Assembly (NCBI GenBank): GCA_013398955.1
Contig: VWPU01004999.1
Coordinates: forward strand, 43,098-107,097
Reading direction: 5' to 3'
Length of the DNA: 64,000 nucleotides
Source: Callaeas wilsoni
Lineage: Eukaryota; Chordata; Aves; Passeriformes; Callaeidae
The position numbers were made by a program, and so were the translations under genes. A model generated the notes under the pieces. The model saw only the letters and a list, made by a program, of their open reading frames with translations, ran no database searches and was not told where the DNA came from. This document shows positions 39,301 through 51,300 of this stretch, piece after piece. The number at the start of each line of letters is the position of its first letter. The first letter of the stretch is position 1.

Positions 39301-42300
39301 TAAAGGTCAGTCGTAGTTCTGGAGCTTATTTTCTAAATATCCTTCCTAGGCAGAAGATAGAGGCTTGCACTTGTAGCAGAGTAGTTCCTATGAAGAGTGT
39401 TTATGGATTCAGTGAAACTGCAATTTTGATTTTTTTTTTCTAATTTTTTTAAGGATTTGCTTATCCACCAAGTATCAGTCATCTGACCTTGTAATCATAA
39501 AACGTCAAGAAATCTGCCTAAGTAAATACGTTAAAATCTCTAGTCTGGCACACCGAACTAATGCAAAATGTTACCCAGAAGTTGATAGATATTGGATAAT
39601 GGAAGCTGAAAAACCCATGTTAATCTCCATATCATAGTTGATTTGATAACTTGTGTTTCCTTAGGGTAGTAGTCTGGGAGTGGGTTTGACTAATTGGATT
39701 GAAGGCGGAATTTCTTGTGCAGTAAAATCTTTAGTCTGATGTGGCTCAGGTCCTCCTAGGACTAAATTTGCATCTATTTTGCTCTTGCCATTTTGACACT
39801 TAATGCTTTCTTGACTTAAGAATTCTCTTCGAAAAACAATTTTTATCAAGCATCAGCAGTAGCAAATATAGGCGTGCATGTCCTAAAATTAATCCTGTGT
39901 GTACACTTGTATTGTTCTGGAGATACAGCGAGGATGGCTGGAAGAAACTGGGCACCTCCACTGCCTCAGATCCTGAGTTTTGATTTGCCTTTCGCCCTTC
40001 AAAATTAACCGATTGTTGCTTCTCCACCTGGTATGGCAGAGCATGTCAGCTGTGTTACTGGGGACTTCTGCATAAAAGACCAGTTGGATTAGTCCATCGC
40101 TTGTTCTTGCAGGAAGGCTGAAATATTTGCCTTGCCTGGGCAGAGAGCTGAGTTTTGACACAGGCAAAGTCATGTCTGCTATGGATAAAACGTAGTGGCA
40201 AAAAGACACCCTGTTAGATCCTGCTAAATCTAAGTGACTCTCCTGGGTTCTGGCACTGTTTGTCACCTGAGCAAAGCTGGATACCTGGAGTGAAAGGATG
40301 CCTAGTTCTAGAAAGCATAGCACTTCTTAAAATGTACCAAGTCGGTTGCAAAACCGGTGGCCTAGTCCCAGTCCTCGAGATGTTTTTGTATCCCTTGGGC
40401 TGCGCTTTTAGGGCTGTAAGCATATGTTTATGTCCCAACACCGTGCCAGACGCAAAACAGCAAGTAAAGAGACAGCATATCCTTGCTTTTTGTTCCCAGT
40501 TTTCTTGTAGCAGCACTCAGTAACAGCGGCTCGAGACAATCGCTTCCTTTGGCAAAAGCATAACGATTGCTGGAGTAGACCTGTCACCGTAGCACAGGGA
40601 TATGTGGGATGCATGTGCAGTAGTGTGTCCTGTTAAATTGCAATCCGACTGCTGGGTACAAATTGGCAGGTGTTCTCGGAGGGCCTTCGGGACACGCTGA
40701 CCTTCTGTGGGTGCTGTGCCCTGGTGCGTAGCCGGCCATGCAGCGGCCCAGCAGTAGCTCTGTAATGAGGATGCCGTTCGTATGCACTTCCATTGGTTCT
40801 GAGGGGGTTTCTTTTTCACACAGCTGCTTCTAAACAAAAGTCCAGCAGTCATTTGCCAACAAACAACCAGGATGTACAGGGTTACATCACCAATCAGTCT
40901 CCAGAGAGCATTGTAGAAGAGGCTCAGGGCAAGTTGACAGAGCTGGAGCAGAGGATAAAAGAAGCCATAGAGAAGAACGCTCAGCTGCAGTCCCTGGAAT
41001 TGGCACACGCTGACCAGCTCACCAAAGAGAAGATTGAGGAGCTGAACAAAACGAGAGAGGAACAAATTCAGAAGAAACAAAAGATTTTGGAGGAACTGCA
41101 GAAAGTGGAGCGAGAGTTACAGCTCAAAACTCAGCAGCAGCTAAAAAAGCAATATCTAGAGGTAAAAGCGCAAAGAATTCAGCTCCAGCAGCAGCAGCAG
41201 CAACAGTCTTGCCAGCATCTGGGACTACTGACTCCCGTTGGGGTAGGAGAACAACTCTCAGAGGGAGACTATGCACGATTGCAGCAAGTGGACCCCATCT
41301 TGCTTAAAGATGACCCTCAGCAAGCTGCTGCGCAGACGGGTTTTGCACCAATTCAGCCTCTGGCCATGCCACAAGCTTTGCCTCTGGCAGCAGGTTCCTT
41401 ACCTCCAGGGTCCATCGCAAATCTTACAGAACTGCAAGGTGTTATAGTTGGACAGCCAGTGCTGGGCCAAGCACAACTAGCGGGGCTGGGGCAAGGAATA
41501 CTGACAGAAACACAGCAAGGGTTAATGGTAGCCAGCCCTGCTCAGACGCTCAATGACACGCTGGATGACATCATGGCAGGTGGGTTTATATTGTTATGAG
41601 CAGGTATAATATTTGCTTGACCAGTTGAGGGTATGTCCACTTCTTTTTATCTCTGTGTGTGTGTGTTTGTGTATTCCCACGAGCTCTACAGCAAGCACCA
41701 CTCGCCCTCTGATCCCTGTCTCGAGGAGTTGGGAAAACTAGCTTTAACTTTTCAATTTGCAGGGGGAGCTAACCGGTGCCTGTTGGTCAGGTTGGTATGG
41801 TGGAGTGGCATTTTCAACTCTTCATAGCTGGGGGAGGGATGTATTAGAGTCCATGTGGTAGTTCTATTTTGGCCTGATTGTAGCTCAGGAATAGCACCAT
41901 GGTGGTACTGGGTAGTACTTTGGACTAGCTGAGAGCCCGCTTGCAGTAGGCCGAGCAACTGCAGCGCCACAGCAAGCCTGTAATGTGTGAGGGACCTGTG
42001 GGTTTATCTTCAGAATAAAAGCTGCTCTGGTTGGCCTTCTGTAGTCTCCTTATTGGAAGCTTTTACTTCTGCTTGGGGAAAAAAAGGGTGATAATCCTAT
42101 GACTTTTTGAAACATCTACTCATAAAAATGGCTGCCAGCAAAAAACATGTTTAGCCATACCAAATTCTTGTCATCGCTTCGGAGAATTATTTACCCAGTG
42201 ACATGAATGGTCTAAGGCCTTAAGCAGTAAAATAGAAGAATGAAGCAGGTTTTAAATGTGAGTTGTCACTGTTGTTTTAGTTTACACCTCACTTGCTTGT

Positions 42301-45300
42301 GCTTCATCCCCTTTCCATGCTAAAGCAATTATTGAAATACTCCTTAGCTGCACACAGATGAACTGGTAGGACATAGTTTTAAAAAAAAGTCACTTGATGA
42401 AAAAGTACCAAGATGCTCTTGGTTAAGCTGAGGCACTGTCGTTTTTACAAATGCTGTCTATCTGAACAAGTCTGCTTTGCAAAGCATGTTAGGCTGAGGG
42501 ATGCGTGCCAGAGGGAAGGCAGGTCTCCAGGAACGTGTTAGCCCGGAGCCGGTGCTGCGTGTACTGCAAGAGTCGGAGTACAGTAGTGGTACAGAGGCAG
42601 TGGAAGCTATGGTAAATGATTAAAACTACCAGGTGGTGATTTTTTAAAGTCCTTGGAACACCACTTTTGAAATGAGACACCCCATAAGTGACCTGGTGTC
42701 CAGGCAAAGCTTCATTAAAGATGACAGAAGCTTTTTTTCTGGAAGTACCGTGTTAGAATTGAAGCATAGACGTAAAGATTGGAAGTGGATAAAAAAACAA
42801 ATGTATGCATGAAAAAGTAGATGAAACAACATATATCATGCACTAACAGTGAGATTTCTCTCATGTGGAACTGCTGGGGTGCATGACAACATGAATTTAA
42901 ATGCTGGGATGATTGCAGTTCTTGGTAACTTATAAAGAATCTGAGCCATGCACTTGAGTTGTGTTTAAATAGCAGTTAAACCCGGAGTTAGGACGTTTGG
43001 GAGGTGTGTTTAACTGCGTGGCACATCTGGTGAAGGTGTGATTTCAGGTCACCTGCCACGTACCCAAATGCCTGTGCGTGCCTTTTTGGGCAGTCAGGTA
43101 TTTCCAGTGTGAATTTAAGTGAATATTTTGGTACTGCTCAGCCCCACTTGTTAGTATGTGCGTGCACACATGCAGTTGGGAAGGAAGTTTGAATTCATTT
43201 TCTGTCAAGTGGCTGATTTTAGGGTGTTTTTTTAAGCAAGAACAGGCGCAGGCCTGAGTATAGAACTTGAGTGCCAGCCCGAAGTGAGCCTGCACATCAC
43301 AGTTTAATGTGGAGCTGAAATGGGCTCAGTGTAACACAGAACATTTAAGTAGCAGCTAAATATTAGATCAGTAACTGCACGTACTGCTGTAAGAGAAGCT
43401 TCTAGAGTGTTCTTAGGGATTTAAATTCTTGTTTCTGAGATGCCTTGAGTTTAGTTCATTGCAGAGCTGCATTTACAGCACCAGTTACAGAAACAAAGCT
43501 TCACCTTGACTGCGCAAACTTGATTTAACGTGCATCTCTGTGCTTACAGAGATGCACATTTTTCAACTGAATCTCTAGTTGAAAACAATGAGTAAGTAGT
43601 AAATAGTCCTTAATTTTTTACCTTTGGGCTCCTTTATGATCCTACTGGAATTGAGGACAAGCAAAAGGCTTGCTCTTGAGCATCAGAATGTTGGGCAAGT
43701 TTTTTACTTGCTGTGAGGCTCGTAAAGAGGAGTATTTTTTAGGGTTAGTTATGTAAGACTTGTCTGAAAACATTGCATCTATTAAATGGTGTGGTAAAGA
43801 TCTAAAGAGAAAAACCACCTTGGTTTTAATAGCAAGCTTTTTATAAAGTAGAAGCTGTTTCAAGGATTATGTCCAGTCACACAGCTTCGCAAAGAACTCC
43901 CAAGAATCTTGAAGCACTTGATAAAATGCATTCCTGGAAGCTACCTTGTGGGTTGAGTCAGTTCAAAATGCATCTGTCCAAATTAATGCGTGAGAAAGAG
44001 TCTGCATTGGCTGTAAGCTTTTCACGGAGACTCAATACTGAAAAAAATAACAGTAGAGTGCCAGTATCCCAGGAAAATCAGGTTGTGTCCCACTTGGGAC
44101 CTGAGCAGCAGCTGGTTTTATGTGAGGCTGACCTGCCTTAGGCCACCTTGCACACTCTTAACTAATAACCACCGAGACTGCAGGTGTGGAATGGTTTTCA
44201 GGCTTCATCCATGGAGCCCTTCTTGCACAGCAGCAACCCTGTGTTTGTGTTGGAATTCGGAACATAACTTGGGCTGTTACAGTCCGAGGCGTGTTCTGCA
44301 TCTCAAGTGCTCTATAGTGATTTTAATCCTGTGTGGCAGGAACACGGTTTGTAATAACTGAGGATACTACAGAGAAACTGGGGGCAGAGAAGGAACTGAT
44401 GTGGAACAAGCCCGTAGAGTTGGCTTGAAACCAGTTGGAAAAAGCTGAGATGTCTCATACATTTCTTGTAAAGTATTTTTTTTATTCCGTCCCACATCTT
44501 GGCTTATTGCTGTGTAATGTGGAACAGTTTTTATCTGTCTACTGTTGACATTACAGGAGACAAGGAGTCAGTGCATAAGGCCAATACTGTGCCCAGAGTC
44601 AGACAGCACTTGTGGGATGTGGGATGCCCACGTGAATAAAGCGGGATTACAAGGGTGAAAGCCAAGGGTGTGTCACGCTGCTGAGGCCAGTGGGCACGGG
44701 AAGGAGGTAGAGCCTCTGAGGGTGTCCTCTCTTCATTTAAGCTAAGAGAGAGTTGAGGTATGGCCAGAAGGAGATGAAGATAAAAAGCAGCGCTGTTCCA
44801 AATATCAGTAAGCACAAAACTGATTGTCTGATACTCCAGCAAATGTCCGAGACTGAAACTGGAGTAGTTAAATGGTGCTTGGCCACATCTTCCAACCAAG
44901 AAGCTTGACCTCATTTCCTAATGTGATTAAGGTGTAGGTGGTCCTGTACCAAGTCATGTATATACTACAATATTCCAAGGGTGAGCTGACTCTAAAGGCT
45001 TGGTTATCCCAGGCAAAAAATAACAATGTTTCCATGGTGAAGTACAGACTTTAGTTCACTTTGCCACTAGGCCATTAGAGTAGGGCAAGGAGCAGAGTGC
45101 AGAGATAAAAATTTGACTGTCAGTGTGTTTAGCGTGTAGAATCAAGCTAGTTGGTTACTCTTCTCAGTGCTCAAGACTGCTGTGAAAACCTTTTGGGTTA
45201 TTGAAAACTTTGAATATTTTAGTTCGGGCGCCGTAAAAGTTCTGTTCATCACCCTTGGCATGTTCATTAGAAATTTGAACTCCACACAGGTGATGTTGAA

Positions 45301-48300
45301 ATAAATACAATCAAAGTGATTACCCATAAAAATGAATATTGTGTCCTAGTGAATTGTGCTGTAGGGGTGTGAACTAAATTTGTGCGTTATTGCTGAAGCA
45401 CACGTCTTTCTTTTTTGGGTTTGTTTGTTTTGTATTTGGGCAGAGTGGTGATTGGGGTTTTTTTTGTTTGTTTTTTTCCTCCCCTCGCTGCAAATGTAAA
45501 AAGTAGACTTTACCTGAACTGAGGCCTTTGTAACTAACTTGATTTTTTTTAGCCTGAGAATTTACTAATGTCTCCTGTAATAGAGAAGATGCTTCCCAGT
45601 CCCCTTTTTGGGATTTGAGCAGGAATTCTTAGAAGCTGTTTAAAACACATGCTATTTTTGACCTTATGTCAAAATATTTTGGCATGTCTTCAGTACGTTA
45701 ATTTTACTCCATACCTAGTGTGATGTGTGTGATAAGTTTTCAAAAGGCTGTCAAAGATATAGATCGAGGGAGTTTGAATTCAGAATTCCGACTTATTTTT
45801 AAATGTAAAGTTAATGGTACTTTCTGTCTTAGAAGCTAGGGGTTCTTTGCTTCTCCCGGTGCCATTTATTAGCTTCTTTGCTGGGATTTTGTGTAGGAAA
45901 TCCAGAAATTAAATTAGTTATGGATGTAAAATACAGCTGCCTTGCAGAGGTGGGAGCACACAACCAAGCCTATTAGGATACAGGTTTTGTGGCATCACTT
46001 GGAAAACAGTTTCATTTTGCAATTTCAAGTGCTTTTGTCGACTGGACAGAAGTGTGTGGTGCTTCACTTCCTCCTTTGCTGTTACACCTGAGAAGCAGCT
46101 GGAGAAACACTGGAGAAGTGACAGGGAAAAAACCATTGAGTTCTTCTGAGGAGAAGTAGGAAGATGGGTGTTTTCCCCATAAGCTGCGTTAGACTCAAGT
46201 TTGCTCTGTACTTCCCATGTACAGAATGAATTTCAGGGAGTGTGGCAGTCGTTGCTGTCTGTGTCATGTCCATACACTGTCATCACTGTAAGTGGTGTTA
46301 CCTTTGCTTACCTAAAACCTTGACCAAACTCTCTGCAACCTCCTGTTACAAAGCTTCCACTTCTCTGGTTTCAGCAAATTCTGCCGTGTGAGCATCCTGC
46401 CCTGTTGCTTTTTTGTTATATTTATGGGGGGTGGGGGTGAAGGTTGGACGGACTTCTACACGCAAACATTTAAACTGTTCAAAGAAAAATTGCATAGATA
46501 CCTGTTGGTTGGACTTGTTCTGCAGCCCTGCTTCTAAAGGTATGGAACTCCAGGTCCAAATAATGGCTGGTTCGTTGTAGGAAAGATCTTTGGGTTTAAA
46601 AAAGAAAAAAAACTTCATCTTGTGGTGGGCTTCTAGAAAACATGTCAGTCTGACACTTAACTCTTTCTTCGATTGAATAGAGTAAACCTTTTTCCTAGTT
46701 CAAATTCTAACAGTTAAAGGTTCAAAGGTTGGGCTCAATGTGTGGAATACACGTATTTGTGGAAAACAGCAGTTTTTAAGGAGTTCCATCTGTCGGTGGG
46801 AGTTCATCCCACTGTCCCTTTATTGTCACGTTACACTTGGGAAGTGTTTTGCTTTGACTAAGCGTGGTTCTTCTGTCCAACAGCAGTGAGTGGAAGAGCA
46901 TCTGCAATGTCAAACACTCCTACCCACAGCATTGCAACCTCAGTGTCCCAACCTCAGACGCCGACTCCGAGTCCCATCATTTCTCCATCAGCCATGCTGC
47001 CCATCTACCCTGCTATAGACATCGATGCCCAGGTGAGCCTGCCACTCTCACAGATGCACAAAGCTATTTTTTTCTGCATCCTGAATAATTCAGTGGTGGC
47101 AAACAGCTCTGTTGTATAACGGATTGGGGTCTGGGGACTGGATTTGCTGCCCAAGAGTCGCAACCCACTTTCCTCTGTGCTCTCAACAAACAAAAAAAAG
47201 GTCTCTGAATGACTAAACACTTGTATTTCTTATTCCTTTGTTGTCAGTGTGATAATGAGAAACAGCAGAGTTGTCTATTGACAGCAATTAAATGTTTTCT
47301 GGCCTGATATCCTAAGACAAAAATAAGCCTTAAAGCATTGCATGCTGAGTTTTCAGTTGTGCTTCCAACTTGTCTAGAGATCACGGACGTATGAAAGTCT
47401 TGAAACTAATAATTGCTGTGATTTTTTTTAGCAAGAGGAAGTAATTCAAGTTCTCATTTCCACTAAGGGCAAGGCTTTTCTGTATTGAAAATAATTGTTA
47501 AAAAGGCAGCTTTATGTTGACTTGGAGCTAGCTGGCCATCAGCAAAAAGCATAGACATACTAACTGGCATATATCTATGCACAGCTCTGGGCTGTACATA
47601 ACATGAGTGAGGTTTGGGCAGCACGGAGCAGAGGAAAGGCATGAGATCATTGTGGAGAAAAGGAGAGAAACCTGGAAAATCAGCCTTTGCTACTTAGTTG
47701 CTTGTGGCACTTGGCTTCGATTCTACTGTGATGAAGCCTTTGGCTGGACCGGAGTGTTAAGAATTAAAGACAGAATTCTTACCTTCATTATACTATCTGA
47801 AGGTCACAGCCAGGCAGTGGTAAAGAAGTTAATCTGGTTAGCAGAGCACAGATGAGAGCTCAGTTCTTGAAGAATCTCAGTTCTTGTCAGGATTTCTCCT
47901 TAAATCTCCCAGCAGAGCTGCCTTGAAAGTTAGAATCCTGTCATGAACTTGCACACAGAAGGGAGCTGTCAAGGGGGGCATCAATCAACATGCCCTTAGC
48001 TTATACAAGCTTTTCGTTTTGGCATGGGTATAGTTATGTTTTGGCTAACGTGCACTATAACAGGGGCTGTAGTTGAAAAAGCGAGTATTTATCTTGCGTG
48101 TATGTCTGTTTGGTTTAGACTGAGAGTAACCATGACACAGCCTTGACGCTGGCTTGTGCTGGTGGCCATGAAGAACTGGTACAAACCCTGCTGGAGAGAG
48201 GAGCTAACATTGAACACAGGGACAAGAAAGGTGGGTATCTCACCACGGCAGTACGAACCCTGTCTGCTTTGCCAGTGCATCCCACTAAATAAATCCCCAG

Positions 48301-51300
48301 TAAGCCTGGCCTTCATCTGAAGCCTTTAGGCTTGCTTTTCTGGTGGTTAACTCACGTCACTTACAAACATGGACACTGTCTTCTGTTTCAGGGTTTACTC
48401 CGCTTATTTTGGCTGCTACAGCTGGCCATGTGGGTGTTGTGGAAATCTTACTGGATAATGGAGCTGATATTGAAGCCCAGTCTGAGAGAACCAAGGACAC
48501 TCCCTTGTCTTTGGCTTGTTCAGGAGGGAGGCAAGAGGTGAAGTAAACCTTAAATCTTCACAAGCAGTGTGTGAATGACATATTGTGTCAGTACAGTACA
48601 AGAATCTTCCAGAAAAGATACAGTCACACTGGATGTGTGTTTAAAAAAGATGCAAAGAGCTTTACATTTTCCAACTTGGATGTTACAGCGTGCCTCATAT
48701 AGACTGCTTTTTCTCTTTTGATAACGGGACCGGTGCTGTGCAGGTTCCATCACAAAAGCAGTCATTAGTGCCCCATCATGGGACTTGTACCAGCATAATT
48801 AGATGTAGATATGAAAGTGAATGCCATGAGTGTTCTTGCTGAGAATCAGGAGTTAGACACAAATGGGTTCCATATATGAGCCTTATCATAGTTTTGGAGG
48901 GGAAAAAAAGGGAAAATGCTGGGCTTCGGGCAGCAGAGATGATGTCAGAACGCTCTTCTGCCCAAATTTTTGGGTTCGACAGTATATTCTGTGATTTCAT
49001 GGGAAAACATTGTGATTGAGAATTGTGCAGGTCTAATCTAAACTTTTTTAATGCTTCAAACCTGAAAGTGAAGCAAATTTAACACTGCACTGGAGGTGAC
49101 ACCATGGGTTTTCACCTCAGTGTACCCTGTGATTTTAAGTTGCTAGACAGTTCAGTTTCTTGTCAAGTCCTCTGCAGGAGAGGACAAAAAGCAAGAGTAC
49201 TTTGTACACCATATTGAAACTGAATCTCTGGGTCTGGCAGGCTTTGAAGACAGCTGAAATAATCATTAAGAGATCTACTTTCTCTTACTCTGCTGTTCAA
49301 TTTGGTATGAATGGTTGAAGCATACTAATGAGCAGTCATGATCGATTTTTTTTTTAAACAAAGTTTTACAGTGGCTTTGGGAACACACCCGGTCATGAAG
49401 GCAAGGGGTATAGCGAAGCAACTGATTGAAGTGGCTTTCTTACCACTGGCATCTTCCAGCAGAATATTTAGGCTTGAAAAGCATTTGTCTCAGATAGAAT
49501 TGCAAGTTTGGGAGAAAACCAGATGTTATTTGTTGAAACACTGCAGGTGGTGGAGTTGCTGCTAGCTCGAGGGGCAAACAAGGAGCACAGGAATGTGTCT
49601 GATTACACACCTTTGAGCCTCGCTGCCTCAGGTGGCTACGTGAACATTATCAAGATTCTGCTGAATGCTGGGGCAGAAATCAATTCCAGGCAAGTTCCCT
49701 TTACACCCCTTATCTCGTGTGCTTGGTTGTGAGTTATGGGAAGAAAGCGTGCGTGTTTTCCCTGCGTAGTTTACGCTAAGCGTGTGCATGTATGCCGTGC
49801 TTTTGCATCCATTGGGAGGTAGAAAACAGCTCGTGTGAGCTGCACAGGTCAAAGGAAAGGGCCAAGCGCAGGTTATGCTCCTCATAAGAGATGCCCTTCA
49901 ATTGGAAGCAATCAAAAAGTAACACGCGTGGTGTCTCTAACTAGAAATACTTGTCCTAAACGATGCTGCTGTTGAGAAAGTCTTGTAGGTTCAGTAGAAG
50001 TTGGTGTGCAGCTGATTTTTCAGTCTTGTCTAAGTACTCTGCCTTCATTAGTTTATTATAATCACATTTCTGGAATGACCTTTAAAGCAGTTTTGGTTCT
50101 TTCTTCCTTCTCTTTCAGAACTGGTAGCAAATTGGGCATTTCTCCCTTGATGCTGGCAGCCATGAACGGGCACACTGCTGCTGTCAAGCTGTTACTGGAC
50201 ATGGGCTCTGATATAAACGCCCAGATCGAGACCAACAGGAATACAGCTCTGACTCTGGCCTGTTTCCAAGGAAGAACTGAGGTGGTCAGCCTGCTGCTCG
50301 ATAGAAAAGCTAACGTGGAACACAGAGCCAAGGTAAAGAGCAAACAGCTGGAGGGGTCTCCAGAGGGAGGTGCTTTTAAGCCATCATGTCTCTGTTGCTA
50401 CCTGATTGTCTTGCCCTTGCGCAAGTCAGGTTCTCTAGTTCAGTTCTCTAGTCCAGTTAACTGAACTGAGCCAGATATTGTGTAGAAAAAAATGGCTGCA
50501 TTTAAGGGTTAACATTTTGGTGGTTGCAAAGCTCATCAAAAAATGCGTTTCTTCAAAAAAGTGTCAATTCATCTTCAGATGTTTACAAGCTAAGGATAGT
50601 AATCCATTATCTTTGTAAGTTAAATAAATACCGTGTCTCAGGTAAGCCCCTCACCCCCCCCACTAATGGCTTCTTTCTCCTGCTTGCTTGTCCCAGACTG
50701 GTCTCACACCGTTAATGGAAGCAGCTTCTGGGGGATATGCGGAAGTGGGCAAGGTCCTGCTGGACAAAGGTGCAGATGTCAATGCTCCCCCAGTACCTTC
50801 ATCCAGAGATACAGCTTTAACCATTGCAGCAGACAAAGGGCACTACAAGTTCTGTGAGCTCCTCATTAGCAGGTACTGTGTTTGCAAGTGAGCAGGTTAA
50901 AGAAAAATATGGCTTTATTTAGACTTCATTTTCTCAATGTACGGCAGTATTTCCAAATATCCAGTAAAGGGTTAGGAAATGGGAAAGCTCCTGTGTCTGT
51001 TGACTTTTACTACGTAATTTAATTTATCCCAGATACTCAAATGAAGTTCTTCTGAGGGTCAGAGTGCTTTCTTTTGCCTAAATGCGGGGTGTTTTGATGG
51101 AATGTGCTTGGTTTTGTAGGGGAGCTCACATCGACGTGCGGAACAAGAAGGGGAATACTCCACTGTGGCTGGCAGCAAATGGGGGGCATCTTGATGTTGT
51201 CCAGCTGCTGGTCCAGGCTGGAGCTGATGTGGATGCAGCTGATAACAGGAAAATAACTCCTCTCATGGCAGCCTTCAGAAAGGTAGAATGTGAAGTTCAT

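Noticed and set aside
40517..41080. 187-codon minus-strand open frame
   Set aside because: It overlaps the coiled-coil exon E15 antisense; a shadow of real coding sequence.
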